Source: Tannerella sp. (lineage in GTDB: Bacteria; Bacteroidota; Bacteroidia; Bacteroidales; Tannerellaceae). From it: a DNA stretch of 6,165 nucleotides. A program made the position numbers and the translations under genes. Of this stretch, positions 1 to 6,164 are shown one piece after another. A model generated the notes under the pieces. The model was not told the DNA's origin. It saw nothing but the letters and a program-made list of their open reading frames with translations, and did not search any database. Location of the stretch: contig JAITBC010000138.1 in assembly GCA_031283785.1 (NCBI GenBank), positions 1 to 6,165 of the forward strand. The letters run 5' to 3'. The number at the start of each line of letters is the position of its first letter. Position 1 is the first letter of the stretch.

Positions 1-78
1 ACTCACACACAACTCTTCATGTTCGCCGAAGATTCGCTTGAACGTAAGGTCATTTTTAGGATCTAAATAATGTGCCAT
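1..78 (-). CDS. Rpn-like PD-(D/E)XK nuclease / putative transposase family protein, N-terminal fragment
   Basis: Only the first 26 codons are inside the window and the frame is open at the left edge. The protein begins MAHYLDPKNDLTFKRIFGEH. The stretch LDPKNDLTFKRIFGEH (residues 5-20) is the very characteristic N-terminus of the Bacteroidetes 'Rpn family recombination-promoting nuclease / PD-(D/E)XK nuclease family transposase' proteins, which are usually around 280-300 residues. The catalytic core would lie beyond the window, so it is not possible to say whether the gene is intact. The family is related to E. coli RpnA-type nucleases that stimulate RecA-independent recombination; members are multicopy in many Bacteroidales genomes and their cellular role is poorly known. 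The ATG at 76-78 is preceded by an A-rich GAGAAAAGAT leader, similar to that of the ABC permease start at 1461. The gene is in the same direction as the transport operon but separated from it by 375 bases, and it has its own candidate promoter, so it is probably an independent unit. Confidence 0.8.
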   Translation of the reverse strand, partial: MAHYLDPKNDLTFKRIFGEHEELCVS

Positions 79-103
79 ATCTTTTCTCGTTTATTTCATA
101 CGG

Positions 104-134
104 CAAAAATACATGAAAATCCGGCAATTCCCAA
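104..134 (-). promoter_or_regulatory. Candidate Bacteroidetes sigma-type promoter for the nuclease gene
   Basis: Read on the minus strand, TTGG (134-131) is followed after 19 bases by TATTTTTG (111-104). The second element matches the Bacteroidetes -7 consensus TAnnTTTG exactly. The first is a one-mismatch version of the -33 element TTTG, at the expected spacing of about 19-21 bases. Transcription would start near 97-100, leaving roughly 20 bases of leader before the ATG at 78. The placement and exact -7 match are good, but the elements are short and the region is AT-rich, so a chance match cannot be excluded. Confidence 0.5.
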
Positions 135-167
135 GCGCGTGCGGATGAAAAAAAGTTTTTTACAGGG

Positions 168-201
168 GAAAGGTAGCATAAAATCCACATTTACACAAAA
201 A
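168..201 (-). promoter_or_regulatory. Second, weaker promoter candidate upstream of the nuclease gene
   Basis: On the minus strand TTTTTG (201-196) is followed after 20 bases by TACCTTTC (175-168), which differs from the TAnnTTTG consensus only in the last base. If used, it would give a leader of about 85 bases for the nuclease gene. It is less likely than the element at 104-134 because the -7 box is imperfect and the distance to the start is longer; the two could be tandem promoters. Confidence 0.25.
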
Positions 202-437
202 CTGCGGGTTGAAAGGCTAAGATTTCTTTCTTTGTCGAATGGCTGGATATTTTTCATAGCACCTCAAAAAAAGATTTAACCGATACTGCGCCGTCATCGT
301 CACACAACAAAACAGGAAAATGAACTTTTTAATTATTTTTTTAAAGCTCTCTCTCATAATATACATAATATTTTAACAAAACGACAGATCCACTTCGCCT
401 GCATCAACACGTTCGATCGATTCTATTTTCCTGTCGG

Positions 438-453
438 ACGGCGCACGTGCCGT
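438..453 (-). other. Short hairpin just past the permease stop
   Basis: Immediately after the permease TGA, the minus strand carries ACGGC, six bases (ACGTGC), then GCCGT: a perfect 5-bp GC-rich stem. The centre contains the self-complementary GCACGTGC on the plus strand. No run of T follows on the minus strand, so this is not a canonical intrinsic terminator. It might serve as a 3' stabilising or weak pausing structure, or be chance. Confidence 0.25.
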
Positions 454-1461
454 TCACCACGCCTTTTTCCGCGTCATCCGCAGCACGAGAAAAAACAGCG
501 GCGCCCCGATAAGCGAAGTAATGACGCCAAGCGGTATTTCGAGCGAAGATACGGTGCGCGAAAAGTCATCGACCAGCAACATAAACGATGCGCCTGTAAG
601 AAACGATGCAGGTATTAATAATCGATGATCAGGTCCGACAATGAAACGTGTAAAATGTGGGATAATCAATCCTATCCAGCCGATGATGCCGGCAACGGAT
701 ACGACCGACGCCGTCAGCAGCGAAGCGCAAACAATACCTGTTAAGCGCAATCGCGGCGTATTGATACCCAGCGTCCGGGCTTCTTCGTCGCCAAACGAAA
801 GGATGTTCAGTTTCCAGGCATTGAGTAACAACGGTATCATGGAAAACAACACGATGGGCAGGATATATTTGATTTCGTACATTGTCACATCCGTGAAGCT
901 GCCCATCAGCCAGAAGGTGATTTCAGGCAACTTCGACTCGCTGTCGGCCAGATATTTCATCAACATAATCATGGCATTGAACAGCGCGCCGACAATCATG
1001 CCGGACAATACCAGCATCAGTATACGGTCGTGGTTCGACCCAAGCAGCCGGCTGACCGACAATGAAACAAACACGGCAAGCAGGCCGGCGGCAAATGCAG
1101 AAACCTGCAAAACGACAAGCCCCGCCGAAAGAAGTATCGCCACTGCCGCACCCAATCCTGCACCGGCGCTGACGCCCAATATGTCGGGACTGACCATCGG
1201 GTTGCGGAACAATCCTTGATAGACAACGCCCGAAACCGATAATGCTCCGCCTGCCAGTACGGCCATCAGTATGCGTGGTAACCGGACATGCATAATCAGC
1301 ACGGGCAGATTCCCGTCGATATATTCACCGCTGAACAGATAGCGCAGCAAATCGCCTGCCGGAATGTAATAACGCCCTAAGGTAAACGACACGATAATAA
1401 CTGCTGCCAATACAAATAATAAAATCAGTATAACGGATAATTGACGGATATCGTGTTTCAT
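454..1461 (-). CDS. FecCD/BtuC-family ABC transporter permease
   Basis: This is the inner-membrane permease of an iron/B12/metal-chelate importer; two copies would form the channel. The 335-residue length is normal for the family. Visible hallmarks are a first membrane helix at about 9-28, LPRILMAVLAGGALSVSG (61-78) running into the typical YQGLFRNPMVSPDILGVSAGAG (81-102), a cytoplasmic coupling segment FGDEEARTLGI (223-233) that contacts the ATPase, and GIIGWIGLIIPHFTRFIVGPDHR (258-280), a strong FecCD signature. About ten hydrophobic segments are spread through the protein. I start at the ATG at 1459-1461 (MKHDIRQLS), 5 bases after the ATPase stop and behind an AAAAGAT leader; the reading frame is open to 1533, but that would add 24 hydrophilic residues overlapping the ATPase. 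It is the last gene of the operon. The substrate cannot be told from the permease alone. Confidence 0.93.
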   Translation of the reverse strand: MKHDIRQLSVILILLFVLAAVIIVSFTLGRYYIPAGDLLRYLFSGEYIDGNLPVLIMHVRLPRILMAVLAGGALSVSGVVYQGLFRNPMVSPDILGVSAGAGLGAAVAILLSAGLVVLQVSAFAAGLLAVFVSLSVSRLLGSNHDRILMLVLSGMIVGALFNAMIMLMKYLADSESKLPEITFWLMGSFTDVTMYEIKYILPIVLFSMIPLLLNAWKLNILSFGDEEARTLGINTPRLRLTGIVCASLLTASVVSVAGIIGWIGLIIPHFTRFIVGPDHRLLIPASFLTGASFMLLVDDFSRTVSSLEIPLGVITSLIGAPLFFLVLRMTRKKAW

Positions 1462-1466
1462 ATCTT

Positions 1467-2261
1467 TTAACTCATTACCGGAACGCACGTCCTGAATATT
1501 TCGTTCGATCTGCCTTTTACCGAACAAACACATACGTCGGCATCATAAACTTCCCTCAATACTTTTTCAGTGATAATCCGGTCGCAGTCTCCCGATTTCC
1601 ATATTTTCCCACAATGAACGACCAAAACATCGGCCTTACACAGAAACGCATGGTCGGGCGAATGAGTGGCCATCAGGATACCCAGCGAATCGTTTTTCAG
1701 ACGGTTTACCTGTGTGATAACTCTTATCTGATTCCCGAAATCGAGGCTCGACGCCGGTTCGTCCATCACGAGAAATAACGGCTGTTGCGCCAATGCTCGC
1801 GCAACGATTACCATCTGCTGTTCGCCTCCGCTCAATTGCGTAAAAATCCGGTTTCGCAAATGGCTGATTTGCAATTTTTCCAAACACTCCTCTGCAATCC
1901 GCCGGTCATGCTTTCCGGGCGAGGCGAAACGCGACAAATGCGCCGTCCGCCCGAACAGCGTCACATCAAAAGCGGTAAACGGAAACGGCAACGTCCGCGC
2001 TTGCGGGACATAAGCGATGATTCGCGCATAATCGCGGCAGTTCCACCGTCTGATATTCTTCCCGTCAAGCAGGATTTCGCCCTGCAAAACAGGCAGAATG
2101 CCCAGTAATGACTTGAACAGCGTCGTCTTCCCTGCGCCGTTCCTCCCGATAAGACAGGTGGTCTTGCCCGTAGTCAGTTCCATATTGACATTATGCAACA
2201 CGGCGTTACCATGATAGCCCAAAGTGGCGTTTTGAATTTCTAATTTCATCTTTTTGTTCAT
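1467..2261 (-). CDS. ABC transporter ATP-binding protein, iron/B12/metal-chelate class (FecE/BtuD-like)
   Basis: This cytoplasmic ATPase powers the permease encoded just downstream. All the ATPase motifs are present in a 264-residue protein: Walker A GRNGAGKTT (39-47), Q-loop YVPQ (Q87), signature LSGGEQQ (143-149), Walker B LFLVMDEP (162-169) with the catalytic E168, D-loop SSLD (171-174) and switch histidine H200. The segment PFPFTAFDVTLFGRTAHL (92-109) is typical of the FecE/BtuD/HmuV group. The enzyme therefore looks fully functional. Its ATG (2259-2261) overlaps the stop of the binding-protein gene in the ATATGA arrangement, a 4-base overlap that suggests translational coupling. A second ATG four codons in (2249, MKLEIQ) follows an A-rich AACAAAAAG and is an equally possible start. 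The C-terminal tail after about residue 235, with a CVCS stretch, is not a recognised domain. Confidence 0.93.
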   Translation of the reverse strand: MNKKMKLEIQNATLGYHGNAVLHNVNMELTTGKTTCLIGRNGAGKTTLFKSLLGILPVLQGEILLDGKNIRRWNCRDYARIIAYVPQARTLPFPFTAFDVTLFGRTAHLSRFASPGKHDRRIAEECLEKLQISHLRNRIFTQLSGGEQQMVIVARALAQQPLFLVMDEPASSLDFGNQIRVITQVNRLKNDSLGILMATHSPDHAFLCKADVLVVHCGKIWKSGDCDRIITEKVLREVYDADVCVCSVKGRSNEIFRTCVPVMS

Positions 2262-3325
2262 ATGTTGGGTTGCGTATTCACAATCTCTCGCACCTCCTCA
2301 TCCGTCATGTCGTAATGGTAAAATTTCCAAAAGAACTCCTTCGTGACGACGTTCATATCATTTTGAAATACATCGGGATAAAGCAGGTTTGCCAACCAGA
2401 CGATACCGATAAGACGATTCATCCCGGGCGGACGGTCTATCCATCCGAAAGGCCTCCAGGGAACCTGATATACAGCGTTCCTTTTCACCGCTTCAAGAGA
2501 TCGCCATGCCGGAGAAACAAGAATCTCGCGGTACGAATCCATACCGTCAAAATTGCCCGACCATACCAGAATCAGGTCGGGATTCCAACGGTATATTTGT
2601 TCGAGCGATACGCCCGTCATGCCTTTACCCGGCAAGATATCGGTCTGCGCTACATTGACGCCGCCCGCAAGGTCAATCATCAGGCTGTGCACCGAACCGG
2701 ACGGATCGGTATTAAGGCCTTTCATACCTTCGGCATAATAAACACGTTTCCTTTGTTCGTCGGGAATGTCTTTTGCTTTTACCGGAATCGGGTCGACGTA
2801 TTTTTCGACAAAACCAATCAACTCAGCCGCCTTTTCTTCTTTACGTAATAAACCGCCGAGGAAAGCCAGCGTTTGTTTGTAATTCAGGATATCGTTATCC
2901 ATCAAAACGACCGGGATCTGCAATTTTTTCTGCAATTCATCGGCACGTTCAATATTATCCGGCGTAAGGAAGTCGGAAAACAGGACAATATCCGGCGCCA
3001 GGCGAACGATTTCCTCGCTTGCATCTTCCAATGCATAAGGTTTACCTTCGTAAAACGATCGTTTCAGGTATTTTTTTTCGGTTTCCGTATAACGGAACAC
3101 ATTGTTTACCGTAATTGCCGTATCGAAGGCATACAAGGCATGTATCGGATGACGTCCGGCAAAAACAGCGTCGATTTCGACCGGTATTTCCAGCGTTCGT
3201 CCCGCCATATCGGTGATTGTACGATATTCACCCTGCACAATGCGGCTTCCCGGCCGGCATCCGACCGTCACGACAAGCGTCACGGCAAGCAAAAACAAAT
3301 TGTTTATCAAACGATTAGAAATCAT
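2258..3325 (-). CDS. Periplasmic substrate-binding lipoprotein of a metal-chelate/B12-type ABC importer
   Basis: This is the binding protein that hands the ligand from the outer-membrane receptor to the permease. The N-terminus has a hydrophobic signal (about residues 8-19) ending in VTVGC, with C23 as the probable lipidated cysteine. The lipobox is slightly unusual in having T at -3. The mature part has the two-lobe Fe/B12 periplasmic-binding pattern: ITDMAGRTLEIPVEIDAVF (37-55), RLAPDIVLFSDF (108-119) in the first lobe, the long helix linker around 150-180, then RVYYAEGMKGLNTDPSGS (194-211), IDLAGGVNVA (217-226), SLEQIYRWNPDLILVW (240-255) and PWRPFGWIDRPPGMNRLIG (289-307). The last motif and the YAEG...GLNTD...GS motif mark a particular subgroup rather than classical BtuF. 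Histidines H59 and H62 (GRHPIH) are plausible ligand or metal contacts, by inference only. The gene overlaps the receptor's end by 11 bases and has no clear Shine-Dalgarno. Length (355) is normal. The ligand could be a corrinoid, haem, siderophore, or a Ni/Co/Mo-type metal complex. Confidence 0.88.
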   Translation of the reverse strand: MISNRLINNLFLLAVTLVVTVGCRPGSRIVQGEYRTITDMAGRTLEIPVEIDAVFAGRHPIHALYAFDTAITVNNVFRYTETEKKYLKRSFYEGKPYALEDASEEIVRLAPDIVLFSDFLTPDNIERADELQKKLQIPVVLMDNDILNYKQTLAFLGGLLRKEEKAAELIGFVEKYVDPIPVKAKDIPDEQRKRVYYAEGMKGLNTDPSGSVHSLMIDLAGGVNVAQTDILPGKGMTGVSLEQIYRWNPDLILVWSGNFDGMDSYREILVSPAWRSLEAVKRNAVYQVPWRPFGWIDRPPGMNRLIGIVWLANLLYPDVFQNDMNVVTKEFFWKFYHYDMTDEEVREIVNTQPNI

Positions 3326-5375
3326 ACAGCAACGATGAAAAGTAAGTCCTGCCCTCTCTCGGATAATTGAATGAGAGGTAATAATTCTTATCGCCCAAAT
3401 TTTTCACTCCCGCTTCCAATCTGAAACCTTTCCATATTTTAGTGAGAACTTTGGCATTGAGAATACCGTATCCCGGTAATGTCAGACCGTCACTGGTATA
3501 ATAGCGTTTGCTATTCACCTCAAAATCAATATGCAACCAGGCGTACGGCAGGGAAGGCAGGCTGAATTTTCCGTAGACAATGCCTTTATGAGTCGGAACA
3601 TCCGTAAATTTCAAGTCTTTATCTTCCTTATTTTCCCTGTAAATATAACTATAGCTCCCGCCAACGGTTATTTCCTTGAGGGGGTTCAGGCCAACGGATA
3701 TCTCATAACCGTCGGCAAACGATTTTCCTGCATTCCGGTTCTGGTACAACGGCGTCACTCCGTCCGTCTGAAATTCGCCGGGGATAGTCACCTGATAAAT
3801 AGCATTATCAATATTATTACGGAAGACGGATATTTCGTACTGCAGGATATGATTTATTTCGCCTTTGTACGTGAGATCAAATATCCAACTGAACTCCGAC
3901 TTCAGGTCGGGATTCGGCCTGACCGATCCGAAACGGCTCGAATAACGGTCTTTCTGCGAGGCGAAACGCGATTTACGCGAGGCGGATAGAGATATTTCGT
4001 GCCCTGCTGCAGGCTTCACTATCGCAGCTAACTGGTAATTGAAAGCGTCGTCCGCCCCCGCAGGGAAATCAAACAGGACGTTTCGTTCGCCCGTTTCGTA
4101 GTGCGTCCCGTATTCCTGTGCCTGAATATTACTGCGATAACTGTAATTCAATCCCACAACCACATCTATATAATCATTGACGGAAAACACATCTTCCAAA
4201 CCTGCCGAAAACGTATTATCCCTGTACTCCTGCACCGGTTCGCCCTGTTTTTCGGTTTGACCGGCCGCATCGTCGGCGGGAATTGCAGCGTTATGCTCTT
4301 TGTGTGAATCATATTTCTCATACAAAGAAAGTTTTAATAAATTGTCGGCAATGATTTGAGAAGCAAAATTGATTGACCCACCCGCCGAATAGTCGTCGTA
4401 AATACTGTTGAAGGCATTATTCCGGTTCTGCGTCGTGTACGTATCATCGTCAAACTGGCTCATGATGTTATAATAATTGTCATAGAAGGCGGTCACGTTC
4501 ATCGTCGTTTTCATTCCCAAATACGTTTTCGAGCGGTAATACAAACTCTTCTTGTCGTAATCGGGATAACTCCGGAATTGATTGCCTTCAATTCCCGGAG
4601 GGATACCTTTTTCCGCATTCTGAATAATGAAGTTCAGCGAATATTCGTCCGTTTCGTCAGGCGTATATCCGACCTTGGCGCTAAATTTAAAATCGCCGGT
4701 TTCGGAGTTTTCACGCCGGCCTCCGTCTTCGTTTGTACCCGGCACAAACTTTTCCGAAAGGGAGTTGAAATTATTTTTAAGAAACGAAGCACTGCCGAGC
4801 AAATAGAATTTTTCCTTTTTCGACCCGACGCTCACGGAGGTATTGTAGCCATTGAACCCGTCAGCGCTCATTCTCACACCCGACAAGCCCCATATCTCCA
4901 ACGGTTCCACCGGTTTACGCGACACGAGGTTAATAGCGCCGCCCATCGTATTGGGACCATACAGAACGGAAGTCTGGGCTTTGGAAACGGAAATCTGCGA
5001 CAAATCATAAGTTGTGAAACGGTTAATGTCTACATTTCCGTCGTAAGGCACATAAACCGGAATGCCGTCATAGAAGACCGGCGTCTGCAACAGGCTGAAT
5101 CCGCGCAGGTAGATTTGCCCTTCGTTGCGTGCGCCGGCCTCGGTGATACTCAGCCCGGGCAATAAGTTAAGCGCTTCGGTTGCATTGTCACGATTAAATT
5201 CCCGTAACTGCACGGAACCGATTTTACGCGTAACAGATTTCCCATACCGGCTACCGCTAACTTCAATTTCACCCAACCTGTAAATTGTTGAGATTGAATC
5301 CTCCTGTGTTTGTCCGTATGCAAAAGCAACAAGACATATAAAACCGAAAATAAATATCAATTTTTTCATCATCAT
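3315..5375 (-). CDS. TonB-dependent outer-membrane receptor
   Basis: This is an outer-membrane beta-barrel gated by TonB that takes up a metal chelate or other large ligand. A signal peptide (about 1-21, MKKLIFIF...AFAYG, cleaved near YG/Q) is followed by a short TonB-box-like RLGEIEVSG (33-41) and the plug domain (about 45-155). The plug carries EALNLLPGLSI (67-77), the IYLRGF motif (88-93), FYDGIPVYVPYDG (101-113) and SVLYGPNTMGGAINLVSRKP (136-155), a classic plug end. The barrel fills the rest and closes with AGVKNLGDKNYYLSFNYPREGR and a terminal aromatic strand YFSSLLYDF, so the gene appears complete. There is no N-terminal carboxypeptidase-like extension of the kind found in SusC-type receptors, and no SusD partner, which favours metal or tetrapyrrole uptake over glycans. 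The start region reads ATGATGATG (5375, 5372 or 5369). The first ATG overlaps the stop of the methylase gene by 4 bases, and the third gives the most ordinary signal peptide. The ligand is not identifiable. Confidence 0.92.
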   Translation of the reverse strand: MMMKKLIFIFGFICLVAFAYGQTQEDSISTIYRLGEIEVSGSRYGKSVTRKIGSVQLREFNRDNATEALNLLPGLSITEAGARNEGQIYLRGFSLLQTPVFYDGIPVYVPYDGNVDINRFTTYDLSQISVSKAQTSVLYGPNTMGGAINLVSRKPVEPLEIWGLSGVRMSADGFNGYNTSVSVGSKKEKFYLLGSASFLKNNFNSLSEKFVPGTNEDGGRRENSETGDFKFSAKVGYTPDETDEYSLNFIIQNAEKGIPPGIEGNQFRSYPDYDKKSLYYRSKTYLGMKTTMNVTAFYDNYYNIMSQFDDDTYTTQNRNNAFNSIYDDYSAGGSINFASQIIADNLLKLSLYEKYDSHKEHNAAIPADDAAGQTEKQGEPVQEYRDNTFSAGLEDVFSVNDYIDVVVGLNYSYRSNIQAQEYGTHYETGERNVLFDFPAGADDAFNYQLAAIVKPAAGHEISLSASRKSRFASQKDRYSSRFGSVRPNPDLKSEFSWIFDLTYKGEINHILQYEISVFRNNIDNAIYQVTIPGEFQTDGVTPLYQNRNAGKSFADGYEISVGLNPLKEITVGGSYSYIYRENKEDKDLKFTDVPTHKGIVYGKFSLPSLPYAWLHIDFEVNSKRYYTSDGLTLPGYGILNAKVLTKIWKGFRLEAGVKNLGDKNYYLSFNYPREGRTYFSSLLYDF

Positions 5376-6112
5376 CTGTTTTTAAATTCCACATAAATAT
5401 CCACATGTTTCCCGATAAAAAAAACGAAAGGAGAGAGCATTTCGCGTTCAACAATGACTGCCGACGCCGTATCCATTGTCGCCGGCGCAACATCTTCCCG
5501 TTTAAGCGACACCATAGAAGCAATCGCAACCGGGATACTTCCGTCCACGCCCTCTTCTTTCCACACCCGGAAGATAGCTTCCAGATTATCATACGCCATA
5601 TAAAGCGCTACCGTATCGCCATGCTTGAACAATCGGGCGATATCGCGAATGTGAGCAAAATCATCGTTTATTTCAAAAGCGATAAGGTTTATCAGCGCAT
5701 CGCTTTTGTGGATTTCCGTCGTGGAAATTGCAAATATATTAGATGCCGCACACGACGCCGTTATGCCGGGAACGAGTTCGAACGGTATCCCCCAGTCGCG
5801 CAGCCGCCGGGCGTCGACATCGCCACCGTTGAACATCAGCGCATCGCCGGCTTTAAGACGTACCACCTTTTTCCCTTTTTCGTAGTATTGCCTGACATAC
5901 TCAAGCATATCCTCCTTTTTCTCCCCTTCGTCGGGATGCCTGTTGACAAACTTCACGACAGCCGACGGTTTGGCAACGGCAAGCACATGCTGCGCCGGCA
6001 AACAATCATACAATATCACATCCGCTTCTTCCATCAGCCGTCGGGCTTTTACCGTAAGCAGGTCGGGGTCTCCCGGCCCCGTGCCTACAATAGACACTTT
6101 TTCTTTTTTCAT
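5372..6112 (-). CDS. Divergent SAM-dependent tetrapyrrole methylase (uroporphyrinogen-III C-methyltransferase-like)
   Basis: The protein belongs to the tetrapyrrole methylase superfamily (CobA/CysG-like). It has the SAM-binding opening VSIVGTGPGDPDLLTVKARRL (6-26), EADVILYDCL (29-38), KKVVRLKAGDALMFNGGD (81-98), GIPFELVPGITASCAA (108-123), DTVALYMAYDNL (166-177), IPVAIASM (193-200) and a closing SPFVFFIGKHV (227-237). Length (246) fits a stand-alone SUMT. Typical SUMT has RLKGGDPxxFGRGGEE and a PLTHR motif; here these read RLKAGDALMFNGGDVD and STTEIHK, and the usual VGKRAG...Q segment is replaced by FVNRHPDEGEKKED (56-69). Uroporphyrinogen III methylation (to precorrin-2 for siroheme or B12) is therefore possible but unproven; a changed tetrapyrrole substrate is a real alternative. 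I chose the ATG at 6112 (MKKEKVSIVG), which puts the SAM motif at its normal distance; an ATG at 6118 or a GTG at 6151 would add 2 or 13 residues, and the frame stays open to the window edge. The stop overlaps the receptor start by 4 bases. Confidence 0.85.
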   Translation of the reverse strand: MKKEKVSIVGTGPGDPDLLTVKARRLMEEADVILYDCLPAQHVLAVAKPSAVVKFVNRHPDEGEKKEDMLEYVRQYYEKGKKVVRLKAGDALMFNGGDVDARRLRDWGIPFELVPGITASCAASNIFAISTTEIHKSDALINLIAFEINDDFAHIRDIARLFKHGDTVALYMAYDNLEAIFRVWKEEGVDGSIPVAIASMVSLKREDVAPATMDTASAVIVEREMLSPFVFFIGKHVDIYVEFKNR

Positions 6113-6150
6113 AAACATACTTTTAAAAATAACCTGAAAACAATCTTTCA

Positions 6151-6164
6151 CTCTCTCTCTCTCT
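6151..6164. repeat. AG dinucleotide tandem tract at the operon's 5' end
   Basis: Read on the minus strand, seven perfect AG units end 38 bases before the preferred ATG of the methylase gene and touch a possible GTG start at 6149-6151. One further base precedes the tract before the window ends, so its full length may be truncated. The methylase frame runs open through the tract (Glu-Arg repeats), so the tract is either an untranslated leader or part of an upstream or longer coding region. Such tracts are prone to slipped-strand length changes; whether this one varies cannot be seen here. Confidence 0.7.

Larger units (their letters stand above)
79..453. other. 375-base intergenic region between permease and nuclease gene
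   Basis: No convincing gene is seen on either strand. The plus-strand reading at 70-279 and a 53-codon minus-strand reading at 96-257 both lack recognisable protein character and overlap the candidate promoters. On the minus strand, in order from the permease stop, the region holds a short GC-rich hairpin (438-453), a 25-codon extension in frame with the permease (373-453), a short GA tract (347-355), an AT-rich stretch (about 321-345), a run of seven T (about 270-276 as A on the plus strand) without a strong stem before it, and two Bacteroidetes-type promoter candidates (168-201 and 104-134). I see no tRNA-like or recognised riboswitch structure, and no convincing intrinsic terminator. Confidence 0.6.

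Noticed and set aside
96..257. Minus-strand 53-codon reading starting MKNIQPFDKERN, with GAGGTG four bases before the ATG
   Set aside because: The start looks tempting, but the rest has no family resemblance and runs through both candidate promoters of the nuclease gene. With no comparison available it is more likely chance.
70..279. Plus-strand 69-codon reading in the intergenic region
   Set aside because: It begins inside the nuclease start region, shows no recognisable protein pattern or leader, and covers minus-strand promoter candidates.
260..300. Possible intrinsic terminator: weak CGAT/ATCG stem before a seven-T run on the minus strand
   Set aside because: Only four base pairs with an 11-base loop, and several bases separate stem and T-run. 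Too weak to call.
330..355. AGCTTT/AAAGTT pairing around an AT-rich loop as terminator
   Set aside because: The stem is short, AT-rich and includes a wobble pair, and no clean T-run follows.
641..1219. Long plus-strand reading opposite the permease (also similar ones at 2270-2848, 2873-3370 and 4578-5165)
   Set aside because: Antisense shadows of well-supported genes; no family motifs and compositions typical of reversed coding sequence.
1462..1533. N-terminal extension of the permease (MCLFGKRQIERN...)
   Set aside because: It would overlap the ATPase gene and adds a hydrophilic segment unusual for FecCD proteins; the ATG at 1461 has better spacing and leader.
6113..6151. GTG start for the methylase at 6151
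   Set aside because: It adds 13 residues before the SAM motif that the family does not need. The ATG at 6112 begins a normal-length protein, though the upstream frame is open and the matter is not fully settled.
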